From positions 1 to 35,123 of the forward strand of contig JAEDGJ010000006.1 of assembly GCA_016297585.1 (NCBI GenBank): a DNA stretch of 35,123 nt, written 5' to 3'. Below are positions 1-7,299 of this stretch, in pieces (within the stretch, counting starts at the first letter, position 1; each line of letters begins with the position of its first letter). The notes beneath the pieces were generated by a model. It had not been told where the DNA came from, did no database searches, and saw only the letters and a program-made list of their open reading frames with translations. Source of the stretch: Clostridiaceae bacterium. Lineage in GTDB: Bacteria; Bacillota; Clostridia; Oscillospirales; QAMX01. Made by a program: the position numbers and the translations under genes.

Positions 1-1290
1 CTCGCGGGCTCGTCCAAGACCGGCGCGGGCGTCGAACCGCTTCTCGACGCGCTCGCGTACTACGCGCCCGACCCGCCCGATGACGCGGCCCCCCTCGCAG
101 GCGTCGTCTACAAGGTCGAGCACGACCCCGCGCTCGGCAAGCTTGCCCATACGCGCCTGTTTTCCGGCACGCTGCGCAGCCGCGACACGGTATTCGTGCC
201 GCGCACCGGCGCCGAGGAGAAGATCACGCAGCTTCGTGCCGTGACCGGCCGGAAATCGCAGGATGTGCGCGAGATCGGCCCCGGCGACATCGCCGCGATC
301 ACGGGGCTGACCTCCGTGCGCGCGGGAGACGTCATCGGACACGGGACGATCCCCCGCGTGCCCGTCTCGCTCGCGGCGCCGCTGCTCACCGTGCGCGCCG
401 TGCCGGAGCGCGACGACGATCTGATGGCGCTGCTCGGCGCGCTGCGGGAGCTCTGCGAGGAGGATCCGCTGCTCGAGCTCGTCTGGGTGCCCGAAAAGCG
501 CGAGATCCATCTGCGCACCACCGGCCGCGTCCAGCTCGAGGTGCTCGAGGTCTTCCTGCGCGAGCGCTACCGCCTCGCCGCGCACTTCGCGGAGCCGTCC
601 ATCCTCTATAAGGAGACCCCCGTGCGCACGGCGCGCGGCTTTGATTCCTACACGATGCCCAAACCCTGCTGGGCGGAGATCGAATTTCTCATCGAGCCTC
701 TGCCGCGCGGCTCGGGCTTCCGGTATCAGACCGCGATCGACCCCCGGCTCATCGAATACCGCTATCAGGCGCATATCGAGACCGCCGTGCCGCGCGCGTT
801 AAAGCAGGGGCTATCCGGCTGGGAGGTCACCGACCTCTCCGTCACGCTGACCGGCGGGAGCTGGCACCACATCCACACCCATCCGCTCGACTTCTTCGTC
901 GCGACGCCGATGGCGCTGATGGACGGACTGCGCAACGCCGGCACGAAGCTGCTCGAGCCCATCCTCGAGGTGCGCTTCCGCGCGCCGGAGGAATGCCTCG
1001 GGCGCACGGTGTCGCTGCTCGTCGCGAGCCGTGCGACGTTCGACTCCCCCGTTGTCCGCGGCACGGAGTTTACGCTCTCGGCGCGCGTCCCCGCCGAGGA
1101 AGCGCTCGACTTTCCGACGCAGTACGCCGCGCTGACGGGCGGACGCGGGCGCGTCGGGATGCGCTTTCTCGAATACGACGACTGCCCACCCGGACACGGT
1201 CACGCGCGCGAGCGCTTCGGCGTCGACCCGCTGGACCGTCCGAAGTGGATCCTGCACGCCCGCGGCGCATATGCCGCCAACATCGAATAA
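1..1290 (+). CDS. TetM/EF-G-like translation GTPase, 3' part (5' end outside window)
   Basis: The frame is open from base 1, so this is the C-terminal 429 residues of a protein whose family is about 640 residues long. The first residues (GSSKTGAGVEPLLDAL) match the end of the GTPase domain of ribosomal protection proteins, and the beta-barrel and EF-G domains III-V follow. The segment NAGTKLLEPILEVRFRAPEE aligns with NAG/KAGTELLEP-type domain IV/V sequence of Tet(M). The family binds the ribosomal A site; Tet(M) itself releases tetracycline. The domain IV loop that carries the tetracycline-displacing tip in Tet(M) (YYSPVST) reads WHHIHTH here (862-882), so resistance activity is doubtful and an EF-G-like paralogue with another role is just as likely. 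The M14 peptidase gene follows after 18 bases and is probably co-transcribed. The family is secure; the function is not. Confidence 0.88.
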   Translation, partial: LAGSSKTGAGVEPLLDALAYYAPDPPDDAAPLAGVVYKVEHDPALGKLAHTRLFSGTLRSRDTVFVPRTGAEEKITQLRAVTGRKSQDVREIGPGDIAAITGLTSVRAGDVIGHGTIPRVPVSLAAPLLTVRAVPERDDDLMALLGALRELCEEDPLLELVWVPEKREIHLRTTGRVQLEVLEVFLRERYRLAAHFAEPSILYKETPVRTARGFDSYTMPKPCWAEIEFLIEPLPRGSGFRYQTAIDPRLIEYRYQAHIETAVPRALKQGLSGWEVTDLSVTLTGGSWHHIHTHPLDFFVATPMALMDGLRNAGTKLLEPILEVRFRAPEECLGRTVSLLVASRATFDSPVVRGTEFTLSARVPAEEALDFPTQYAALTGGRGRVGMRFLEYDDCPPGHGHARERFGVDPLDRPKWILHARGAYAANIE

Positions 1291-1308
1291 AAGGAGCATT
1301 TTTCATCC

Positions 1309-2361
1309 ATGAAACTGACCACCGCATTCCCCGGAGGCAATCTGCGCGCGGTTTACGGGCTCGGCGACCGGATCGCGGTCGCGCCGGAGCTGCGTTCGAC
1401 GCAGACAGACTGGTTTTACTGGGCATTCGGCGTCGAAGGCGCCGCGGGACGGACGCTGACGTTCGATTTTTCGCCGAAAAAGTGGCTCGGCCCCTTCGGT
1501 CCCGCCGTCAGCCGCGACCTGCGGCACTGGGAATGGCTCGGCTCGGGCACGCCGGCCTCGTTTACCTACACCTTCCCGGACGACGCGCCCGTGTACTTCG
1601 CCCATGACCTCCTCTACCCCGTCTCGCGCATCGGGGAGCTCGCGTCCGAGCTCGGACTGCCGGCGCAGACGCTCTGCACGAGCGAACGCGGCCGCGCGAT
1701 CCCCTTCTTCCGTTTCGGCGAAGGTGCGCGCTCGATCGTCCTCACGGCGCGCCACCATGCCTGCGAGTCCTCCGGCAGCTACGTCCTCGAGGGCGTGCTG
1801 CGCGAGCTGTACGCCGCCCCCATCCCGGGCTATGAGGTCTTCTGCGTCCCCGCGGTCGACTACGACGGCGCGGCGGACGGCGATCAGGGCAAAAACCGCT
1901 TCCCGCACGACCACAACCGCGACTATCTTCCGGAGCCGCTCTATCCCGGCGTGCGCGGCGTGAAGGACTATCTGACGTCGCACCGCGTCGCCTACGCGTT
2001 CGACTTCCACTCCCCGTGGCACTACGGCGGCGAAAACGACTATGTCAACATCGTCCGGCGCGAAAAGATCCCCGCCGCGCACTACGAGCGCTTCGCGGCA
2101 CTGTTCGAAGCCTCCCTGTTCCCCGGCGCGATGCCGTTTTGGGCGAAGGACTTCATCCCGCCGGATACCGGCTGGAACTCCGGCGACTCGACGCGCATCG
2201 CGTTCGGCGGCTTTGCGCAGAGCCTGCCCGCGATCGAGCTTGCGTTCACGCTGGAAACGCCGTACTTCGGCACGGCGGACGCGCCCGCGTCGCAGGAAAG
2301 CCTCGTGCTGCTCGGCCGTTCGTTTGCCCGCGCGCTGCGGCGGTATATCGAAGAGGCATAA
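1309..2361 (+). CDS. M14-family zinc metallocarboxypeptidase
   Basis: This is a 350-residue protein without signal peptide or membrane segment, so it is probably cytoplasmic. Residues 1-110 form a beta-rich domain like the one preceding the catalytic domain in cytosolic carboxypeptidases (M14 Nna1/CCP-like). The catalytic part shows the zinc motif HxxE (H150, E153 in HHACESSG), the substrate-binding NRD at 203-205, the third zinc ligand H234 in FDFHSPWH, and a candidate general base E316 in LETPYFG. The family removes C-terminal residues from peptides or peptidoglycan stems; the substrate here cannot be read. AAGGAG lies 12 bases before the ATG. It follows the TetM-like gene closely and ends at a strong shared terminator. 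Confidence 0.85.
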   Translation: MKLTTAFPGGNLRAVYGLGDRIAVAPELRSTQTDWFYWAFGVEGAAGRTLTFDFSPKKWLGPFGPAVSRDLRHWEWLGSGTPASFTYTFPDDAPVYFAHDLLYPVSRIGELASELGLPAQTLCTSERGRAIPFFRFGEGARSIVLTARHHACESSGSYVLEGVLRELYAAPIPGYEVFCVPAVDYDGAADGDQGKNRFPHDHNRDYLPEPLYPGVRGVKDYLTSHRVAYAFDFHSPWHYGGENDYVNIVRREKIPAAHYERFAALFEASLFPGAMPFWAKDFIPPDTGWNSGDSTRIAFGGFAQSLPAIELAFTLETPYFGTADAPASQESLVLLGRSFARALRRYIEEA

Positions 2362-2367
2362 AAGTGA

Positions 2368-2405
2368 GCCCGGAACCGTTTTTTTCATCGGTTCCGGGCA
2401 TTTTT
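2368..2405 (+). terminator. Rho-independent terminator between convergent genes
   Basis: A perfect 11-bp stem (2368-2378 with 2389-2399) with a T-rich loop is followed by TTTTT at 2401-2405. It lies between the M14 peptidase gene and the oppositely oriented ABC ATPase gene. The minus strand has a weaker T tract after the same stem, so it may work both ways. Confidence 0.85.
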
Positions 2406-2406
2406 C

Positions 2407-3159
2407 TTACAGAATGCTCTGGATGAAGTCCCGCACCAGCGGGTTTTTCGGGTTCCCGAAGATCTCCTCCGTCGTACCCGCCTCGATGATGTGCGACTGC
2501 GCCATGAAGAGCACCTTGTCCGCCGCCTCGCGGGCAAAGCCCATCTCATGCGTCACGACGACCATCGTCATGCGGTCCTCGGAGAGCTGGCGCATGACGC
2601 CCAGCACCTCGGCGGTCAGCTGCGGGTCGAGCGACGACGTCGGCTCGTCGAACAGCAGGAGCTCCGGCTCCATCATCAGCGCGCGCGCGATGGCGACGCG
2701 CTGCTTCTGGCCGCCGGACAGCGACGACGGATAGACGTCCGCCTTGTCCGACAGGTTGACCTTCTCTAAAAGCTCCGCGGCCTTCGCGGCGGCCTTCTCC
2801 CGCGGCATCTTCCGGACGTGCACCGGCGCCGCCGTCAGGTTGTCGATGACCTTCATATGCGGGAACAGGTTGAAGCTCTGGAACACCATGCTCATCTTCG
2901 CGCACGCCGTTCTCGCCTGCGCCTCGGAGACGTACCTGCCGTCCGTCATCAGCGGCGAGCCGTCGATCGTGATCGACCCGCCCTGCGCCTTCTCGAGATC
3001 GATCAGGCAGCGCAGCATCGTGCTCTTGCCCGAGCCGGACGGCCCGATGACCGCGACCGTCTCGCCCGGCAGCACGTCGAAATCGATGCCGTCGAGCACC
3101 TTCAGATCGCCGAAGCTCTTCTTCAAGCCCCGGACTCGGAGCATCACTCTTTCGCTCAT
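2407..3159 (-). CDS. Polar amino-acid ABC transporter ATP-binding protein (GlnQ-like)
   Basis: This is the 250-residue cytoplasmic ATPase of an amino-acid importer. It has Walker A GPSGSGKST, the signature LSGGQKQRVAIARAL, Walker B LLLFDEPTSSLDP and the switch histidine in VVVTHEMGF; length and motifs are typical of the GlnQ/HisP/ArtP group. The longest ORF begins two codons upstream (3165), but GGGGAGG directly abuts that ATG and sits 6 bases before the ATG at 3159, which is therefore preferred. It is the last gene of the receptor-permease-ATPase operon and follows the permease after 17 bases. Substrate cannot be assigned beyond a polar amino acid. Confidence 0.95.
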   Translation of the reverse strand: MSERVMLRVRGLKKSFGDLKVLDGIDFDVLPGETVAVIGPSGSGKSTMLRCLIDLEKAQGGSITIDGSPLMTDGRYVSEAQARTACAKMSMVFQSFNLFPHMKVIDNLTAAPVHVRKMPREKAAAKAAELLEKVNLSDKADVYPSSLSGGQKQRVAIARALMMEPELLLFDEPTSSLDPQLTAEVLGVMRQLSEDRMTMVVVTHEMGFAREAADKVLFMAQSHIIEAGTTEEIFGNPKNPLVRDFIQSIL

Positions 3160-3176
3160 CGTCATCCTCCCCGCCT

Positions 3177-3842
3177 TCAGCGCGCCATGTCGATATAGCT
3201 CGAGCGCTTCTCAAGCCAGTCGAACAGCTTCGTCACCGCAAAGTTCATCGCCAGATAGAACAGCGCCGCCACCACATACGCCGACGCGTCGACCATGCGG
3301 TTGACCGCGCCCTTGGCAAAGTACAGGATCTCCGTGACGCCGATGGCCGTCACGAGCGCCGTGTCCTTGACGAGGGTGATGACCTCGTTGGAGACCGAGG
3401 GCAGCGTCACGCGGATGAGCTGCGGCAGCACGATGCGGAAGAAGGTCTGCGACTTCGAGAAGCCGAGCACCTTTGCCGCTTCATACTGTCCCTGCTCGAT
3501 CGTCAGCATGCCGCCGCGGAAGATCTCGCAGAAATACGCCGCGTAATTCAGCGTAAACGCCACGATCGCCGCCGTCATACGGTCCATGACGAGGAAATTC
3601 TTCAGCCCGGGGATGAACGCGAGGCCGTAATAGAAGAAATAGAGCTGCAAAAGCAGCGGCGTGCCGCGCATGATCCAGACATAGACCCCCGTGACGCCCC
3701 GCACCACCCGGTTCCGGCTGACGCGCGTAAACATCAGCAGAAACCCGATCGGGATCGACATCACAAGCGTCGCGAAAAACAGTCCGAGCGTGTACCCGAC
3801 GCCGTCCGACAGCACACGCGCCAATTCCACAAACTTCTGCAC
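3177..3842 (-). CDS. Polar amino-acid ABC transporter permease (HisM family)
   Basis: This is an integral membrane permease of 221 residues with about five hydrophobic segments. The EAA loop that docks on the ATPase is visible as EAAKVLGFSKSQTFFRIVLP. The ORF can be extended to a TTG at 3863, but AAAGGAG (3851-3857) lies inside that extension and is correctly placed 8 bases before a GTG at 3840-3842, so GTG is taken as the start (protein begins MQKFVELARVL). Only one permease gene is present, so the channel is presumably a homodimer. A large hairpin separates it from the receptor gene upstream. Confidence 0.93.
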   Translation of the reverse strand: MQKFVELARVLSDGVGYTLGLFFATLVMSIPIGFLLMFTRVSRNRVVRGVTGVYVWIMRGTPLLLQLYFFYYGLAFIPGLKNFLVMDRMTAAIVAFTLNYAAYFCEIFRGGMLTIEQGQYEAAKVLGFSKSQTFFRIVLPQLIRVTLPSVSNEVITLVKDTALVTAIGVTEILYFAKGAVNRMVDASAYVVAALFYLAMNFAVTKLFDWLEKRSSYIDMAR

Positions 3843-3887
3843 CCGGGATTCTCCTTTATCCAAAAAATTGTTCTTAAAAACACGATA

Positions 3888-3949
3888 AACGAAAACGCGC
3901 GTCCTCCCCTTTTGCCGAAGGGAGCGTTTCCATAACGCGCGTTTTCGTT
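3888..3949 (-). promoter_or_regulatory. Large hairpin between receptor and permease genes
   Basis: A perfect 15-bp inverted repeat (3888-3902 with 3935-3949) encloses a smaller imperfect hairpin. On the minus strand it lies just after the receptor gene and is followed by a U-rich stretch (about 3870-3887). It probably acts as a partial terminator or 3'-end stabiliser, giving more receptor than membrane components, as is common in binding-protein operons. That role is inferred. Confidence 0.65.
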
Positions 3950-4001
3950 ATCATCAGGCCGTCCGTGCTCCTTCCAAAAGCAGACTGCCTGCCCGGGGAT
4001 G

Positions 4002-4841
4002 TCAGTTGTTCTCCATGATGTAGCGGCCGGCGACTTCGTCGACGACCAGCGCCTCGATGCGTCCGGCCTTCAGATCGAGGAACGCCGCGACGTTATCGGC
4101 ATACTCCGAAATCGACTTGACGGAGTCGTGCACGGCGGTGTTCTTCTCGAGCGCTTCGAGAGAGGAGGAGCCCTTCTGCAGGCCGACGACCTTGCCCTTC
4201 AGATCGGCGAGCGTATCGCCCTTGAAGGTGTTGCCGACGATGACGACCTGGCGGTTGGCGATGTAGGGCTTCGGAATGAACATCGAACCGATGCGCTCGT
4301 CGGTGATCGTCATGCCGTTCCAGATGCAGTCGATCTTGCCGGTCGAGAGCTCGAGCTCCTTGGAATCCCAGTCGATCGGCTGGACGACCAGTTCGACGCC
4401 CAGTCTCGCGCAGACCTCGGTCGCGAGGTCGATGTCGAAGCCGACGATGTTGTTCTGCTCATCGCGGAAGCCCATCGGCGGGAAGCTGTCGTCCAGACCG
4501 AGGATGAAGGTGCCGCGGTCGAGGATCTTCTGCAGGGAATCGTCGCCGTCGGCGATCGTCGTGTCCTCGCAGTATTCGGTGGACTTGAAGAGCAGGTCTT
4601 CGCCGAACCACTTCTTGGAGATCTCGGCGGCCTTGCCGTCGGCGATCATGTCGTCCAGCGCGTTCTGAACGGCCATGCCGAGCGCGATATCCTCGTTGCG
4701 GAAGCCGATGCCGTACTGTTCGGCATCGAGCGCCTCGTCCATCACGCGGAAGCTCGTGTTTTCCTTCGGCGTGCTCGAGCAGCCCGCAAACAGCAAAGTG
4801 AGCATCAGGAGCGCAAGCGTCAGTGCGGTAAGCTTTTTCAT
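4002..4841 (-). CDS. Amino-acid ABC transporter substrate-binding lipoprotein, apparently circularly permuted
   Basis: The preferred start is the ATG at 4841 (MKKLTALTL...), giving 279 residues; the longest ORF starts at 4916 but would bury the signal peptide. Residues 1-21 are a lipoprotein signal ending in the lipobox LFAGC, so the mature protein is anchored by C21. The domain is SBP family 3 (HisJ/GlnH type), but its order is unusual. Residues 30-86 (YGIGFRNED, AVQNALDDMIADGKAAEI, KKWFGED) correspond to the usual C-terminal end. Residues 98-279 (DRGTFILGLDDSFPPMGF, IVGFDIDLA, GMTITDER, then VVDEVAGRYIM at the very end) correspond to the usual N-terminal and middle parts. Old C- and N-termini are joined by a short linker at about 87-98. 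The gene heads an operon with permease and ATPase, so it is probably functional. Confidence 0.92.
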   Translation of the reverse strand: MKKLTALTLALLMLTLLFAGCSSTPKENTSFRVMDEALDAEQYGIGFRNEDIALGMAVQNALDDMIADGKAAEISKKWFGEDLLFKSTEYCEDTTIADGDDSLQKILDRGTFILGLDDSFPPMGFRDEQNNIVGFDIDLATEVCARLGVELVVQPIDWDSKELELSTGKIDCIWNGMTITDERIGSMFIPKPYIANRQVVIVGNTFKGDTLADLKGKVVGLQKGSSSLEALEKNTAVHDSVKSISEYADNVAAFLDLKAGRIEALVVDEVAGRYIMENN

Positions 4842-4886
4842 GTGTCGTGTCCCATCCTTATATGTATGATTTTTCCTTGCTTTTGC

Positions 4887-4916
4887 ATTATAACATTTTA
4901 TCACGCTAAAGCACAA
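4887..4916 (-). promoter_or_regulatory. Promoter of the amino-acid transporter operon
   Basis: On the minus strand there is a perfect TATAAT (4887-4892) with a weak -35, TTGTGC (4911-4916), 18 bases upstream. It lies about 45 bases before the receptor start. The weak -35 suggests that an activator may help or that another -35 is used. Confidence 0.5.
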
Positions 4917-5015
4917 CCTCCGTATCGATGCCGGATTTTCATATATCTCTTTCTTTCTTTTGTTTTCTCATCTTTTTACGCATTTGCGCAGGTTTTCTTC
5001 TTTATTCATTTCCTC

Positions 5016-5044
5016 TTTACATTTTTCGATTTATGCGGTATAAT
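5016..5044 (+). promoter_or_regulatory. sigmaA promoter of the coiled-coil/DUF4364 operon
   Basis: TTTACA (5016-5021), a 17-base spacer and TATAAT (5039-5044) precede the AGGAGG ribosome site and the ATG at 5075. The AT-rich region from 4850 to 5060 holds this promoter and the divergent transporter promoter; nothing else is seen in it. Confidence 0.8.
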
Positions 5045-5074
5045 AGGCTATCATGCAAAAAGGAGGATGCCTCG

Positions 5075-5899
5075 ATGGCCGATAAGAAAGAACTCACGGG
5101 AGAAAACCCGGAAATCGCTTATGAGAAGCTTTTCCGCACCGCTCTGTTCGGGTTTTCCAAGGAGGATGTGCTTGCCTATCTCGAACGGCTTGCCCGCGCG
5201 CGCCGCAAGGAAAACGAGCGCTACGCGTCGCATATCCGCAGTCTCGAGGCGTCCGGCGCCGCTCCTGCCGCCGTCCCTGCCGAAAATCTGGTGCTCGCCT
5301 CCGAAAACGAGGCGCTGAAATCCGAAAACGAGATGCTGAAGCTGCGCATCGAGGAGCTCGAGGCGGTTTCCTCTCCCGATCAGGCACTCGACGCCATCCT
5401 GCGGCTCGCGGATACGGAGACCGAACCTGCCGCGTCCCCCGCGGTTCCGGAGCCGGCCGCGTCCTGCAACGAGCCGCCCGCCGCGGTCATCCCCTCCGAG
5501 CCGTCCGCCGCCGTTCCGTCCGTGCCCGAGACGCCTCCCGCCTCCGACGGCCGCGTCCGCGAGCTGGAGGAAAAGCTCGCCGCGTCGGAGGAAGCCCGGC
5601 ATACGCTCGAGGAAAAGCTCCGCGCGTATGAGCTGGAGAAGGCGCGCCTCGCCGAGATCGAGGAAAGCGCCCACGCGCGTGCCCGCGCCATTGAAACGGA
5701 GGCGCAGGACCGCACCGCCGAGCTGCGCGCCCAGGTCAGCGCCGAAACCGCGGCGCTCCGGGATGCCCTCGGCGAGCTGTCCGGACGGCTTGACGAGACG
5801 TCGCGCGCCATTTACGCCGAGCTTTCCGCGAGCGGTACCCGCTACTCCGAGCTGCGCCGCAGCACGGACGAGCTCCGCGCGCTGCTCGACCGCTTCTGA
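5075..5899 (+). CDS. DivIVA-like coiled-coil protein
   Basis: Start chosen at 5075 because AAAGGAGG ends about 9 bases upstream and the promoter lies at 5016-5044; the longer frame from 4928 would run through the promoter. The product is 274 residues and soluble. Residues 12-45 (LFRTALFGFSKEDVLAYLER) resemble the short N-terminal DivIVA/GpsB membrane-targeting region. A coiled coil follows at 72-98, then an Ala/Pro/Ser/Glu-rich linker at about 115-157, and a long charged coiled coil at 158-274. Members of this broad group act in cell division, polarity or wall-synthesis scaffolding. A divisome role is inference. The DUF4364 gene follows after 51 bases. Confidence 0.72.
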   Translation: MADKKELTGENPEIAYEKLFRTALFGFSKEDVLAYLERLARARRKENERYASHIRSLEASGAAPAAVPAENLVLASENEALKSENEMLKLRIEELEAVSSPDQALDAILRLADTETEPAASPAVPEPAASCNEPPAAVIPSEPSAAVPSVPETPPASDGRVRELEEKLAASEEARHTLEEKLRAYELEKARLAEIEESAHARARAIETEAQDRTAELRAQVSAETAALRDALGELSGRLDETSRAIYAELSASGTRYSELRRSTDELRALLDRF

Positions 5900-5950
5900 C
5901 CGCGCCGCGATGAGGAATCCCGCAATCAAATTTCCGAAAGGAGTCGCCGC

Positions 5951-6559
5951 ATGAAACGCGTCGGGTTCATCCACGAGAAGGATGACGTCAAATTCCTCAT
6001 TTTATATTGCATGACCTTCCTCGACGAGCCGGTCACGATGGCCAACCTCGCCGACATGACGATGTGCGACAGCGCCTTCGGCTATTTCGAGTTCGCCGAT
6101 GCCGCGGCGGAGCTGGTCAAATCCGGACACATCCATGAGGAGCAGCGCGGCGACGATTTCTACTACGAGCTGACGTTCAAGGGCCGTGCGACCGCCGAGG
6201 TCTTCCAGAAGGAGCTGCCGACGCCCGTCCGCGAGGCCGCCCGCCGCTCCGCCGCCCGCGTTGTCCGTGCGCTGCGCCGCGACGCGTCCATCCGCACGAG
6301 CGTCGTCACCCGCAAGGACGGCACGAAAGCCGCCCGCATGGCGTTCATGGACGACGACGTCCCCGTCTTCGGCTTCGAGCTGATGGTGCTCGACGAGGAG
6401 CAGGGCAAGCTCTTCACTCGCAACTTCCGTGACCACGCCGAGGAGATCTACAAGGAGATCGTCTCCGTGCTGCTCGCCGACTACGACGAGCCGGATGAAT
6501 TCGACCGCACCGTCGAGGCGAAAAAGACCGCCGGACGTGACGGCGCGCAGGACGAATGA
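5951..6559 (+). CDS. DUF4364 family protein
   Basis: This 202-residue protein of unknown function matches the DUF4364 family of Firmicutes, recognisable from the opening KDDVKFLILYCM and the following segment on positions 20-60. Residues 1-80 look like a winged-helix fold (helix-rich, then FYYELTFKGRATAEVF as a wing), so a DNA-binding role is possible but unproven. The rest is alpha/beta with an acidic, charged C-terminus. AAAGGAG lies 8 bases before the ATG. It is the second gene after the DivIVA-like protein; a clear terminator is not seen between it and the next promoter at 6664. Confidence 0.82.
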   Translation: MKRVGFIHEKDDVKFLILYCMTFLDEPVTMANLADMTMCDSAFGYFEFADAAAELVKSGHIHEEQRGDDFYYELTFKGRATAEVFQKELPTPVREAARRSAARVVRALRRDASIRTSVVTRKDGTKAARMAFMDDDVPVFGFELMVLDEEQGKLFTRNFRDHAEEIYKEIVSVLLADYDEPDEFDRTVEAKKTAGRDGAQDE

Positions 6560-6663
6560 GCATCGCGCTTAAAAACACCGCGCTCCGCCTTCCGGCGCTT
6601 CGCATTTGTTGGAAATATCCGGTTTTGCCCGCGTAGGCAGGGGTTTTCTTGTCGGAAGCGCCG

Positions 6664-6692
6664 TTGACTTGTTCTTCTTTTTTCGCTATACT
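6664..6692 (+). promoter_or_regulatory. sigmaA promoter of the valS T-box operon
   Basis: TTGACT (6664-6669), a 17-base spacer and TATACT (6687-6692) give an expected transcript start near 6699, which is exactly where the T-box leader begins. Confidence 0.85.
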
Positions 6693-6698
6693 ACATCT

Positions 6699-7021
6699 AT
6701 ATGAATATTCGATATGACGTTGACGGGGAGGAGTACGGTTTCCTCCGGGCATTCCAGAGAAGGGCGCGTTTTTGCTGCGAGCGTCCGTGCCGGGGAGTCG
6801 GAAGGTAGCCCCCGAGTCGTAAACCGAAAGCGTCCCTTTACTATCGGGGACGGCGAGTAGACTTTACCGGCCGTGAGCCCGCCGTTATCGGGGTCTCGGA
6901 AGCATGCTGGTGCTTCCCATTCATGAGCGGGACGCGGTTTGACGCGTCCAACGCAGGTGGTACCACGGAGGTCACGAAAAAGACGCCTTCGCCCTGTTTT
7001 TTTATGGGCGGGGGTTTTTTT
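6699..7021 (+). promoter_or_regulatory. T-box riboswitch (valine tRNA-responsive leader)
   Basis: This 5' leader senses uncharged tRNA and controls the downstream valS operon. Visible elements are: the AGTA bulge at the base of stem I (about 6731-6734), the AGAGA and GCTGCGAG distal-loop motifs (about 6755-6782), a lower stem I helix CGGTTT/AAACCG closing near 6826, a small hairpin around 6898-6916, and the T-box core at 6950-6968 (AACGCAGGTGGTACCACGG). The TGGT bulge would pair with the ACCA end of tRNA having discriminator A, which fits tRNA-Val. The specifier region at 6816-6821 reads GTCGTA, so both possible codons, GTC and GTA, are valine. The terminator is listed separately. The regulated valS gene confirms the amino acid. 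Confidence 0.93.
6986..7021 (+). terminator. T-box leader terminator
   Basis: A nine-pair stem (6986-6994 with 7006-7014, two G-U pairs) is followed by seven T residues at 7015-7021. It competes with the antiterminator containing the 6950-6968 core, so transcription continues only when uncharged tRNA is bound. Confidence 0.88.
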
Positions 7022-7046
7022 ATTGCAGACAAAAGGGGTGTTTTCC

Positions 7047-7265
7047 ATGTTCGGACGGCGAAAGCCCGCCCGTCTCGACTTCGACCGCAGCCGTCTCGAG
7101 CCCTGCATCCGCAAAAGCGTCTGCACCGGAGAGCGTACCGCCGGTTTTCTTGACCGCAGTACCGGAAAGTTTGAGGAATACGCCCTCATCCGCTCCGACG
7201 AAGACCTGCAGCGCTTCCTTGACGCCTGCGGCGTCAGTCCCGACGGCGTCAAAACCATTTACTGA
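7047..7265 (+). CDS. Small conserved-looking protein between T-box and valS
   Basis: A 72-residue protein starting MFGRRKPARLDFDRS, with AAAAGGGG about 8 bases before the ATG. It has a basic N-terminus, one cysteine pair region (CIRKSVC), and an alpha/beta-looking C-terminus (ALIRSDEDLQRFLDACGV). I do not recognise a characterised domain. Similar short proteins (opening with F-x-K/R-K/R-KP and an ICTGE-like motif) seem familiar from Clostridia, but this is memory and not a search. It lies under the same T-box control as valS and is separated from valS by 34 bases, so it is made when valine tRNA is uncharged. Its job is unknown. Confidence 0.8.
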   Translation: MFGRRKPARLDFDRSRLEPCIRKSVCTGERTAGFLDRSTGKFEEYALIRSDEDLQRFLDACGVSPDGVKTIY

Positions 7266-7299
7266 GTAAAAAATCGAACCGATTGTCAGGGAGGATATT

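Noticed and set aside
1303..2388. A long frame antisense to the M14 peptidase gene
   Set aside because: The plus-strand frame has zinc-binding motifs and a ribosome site; the antisense frame has neither.
4002..4841. Receptor gene broken by rearrangement (pseudogene)
   Set aside because: The reordered segments join in one open frame with an intact signal peptide and lipobox, and the operon partners are intact.
3999..5318. A plus-strand frame spanning the receptor gene and the start of the coiled-coil gene
   Set aside because: It overlaps two supported genes and their promoters in another frame, and the protein shows no domain.
6560..6663. Hairpin as terminator of the DUF4364 gene
   Set aside because: Only short stems without a good T run were found, so no terminator is called.
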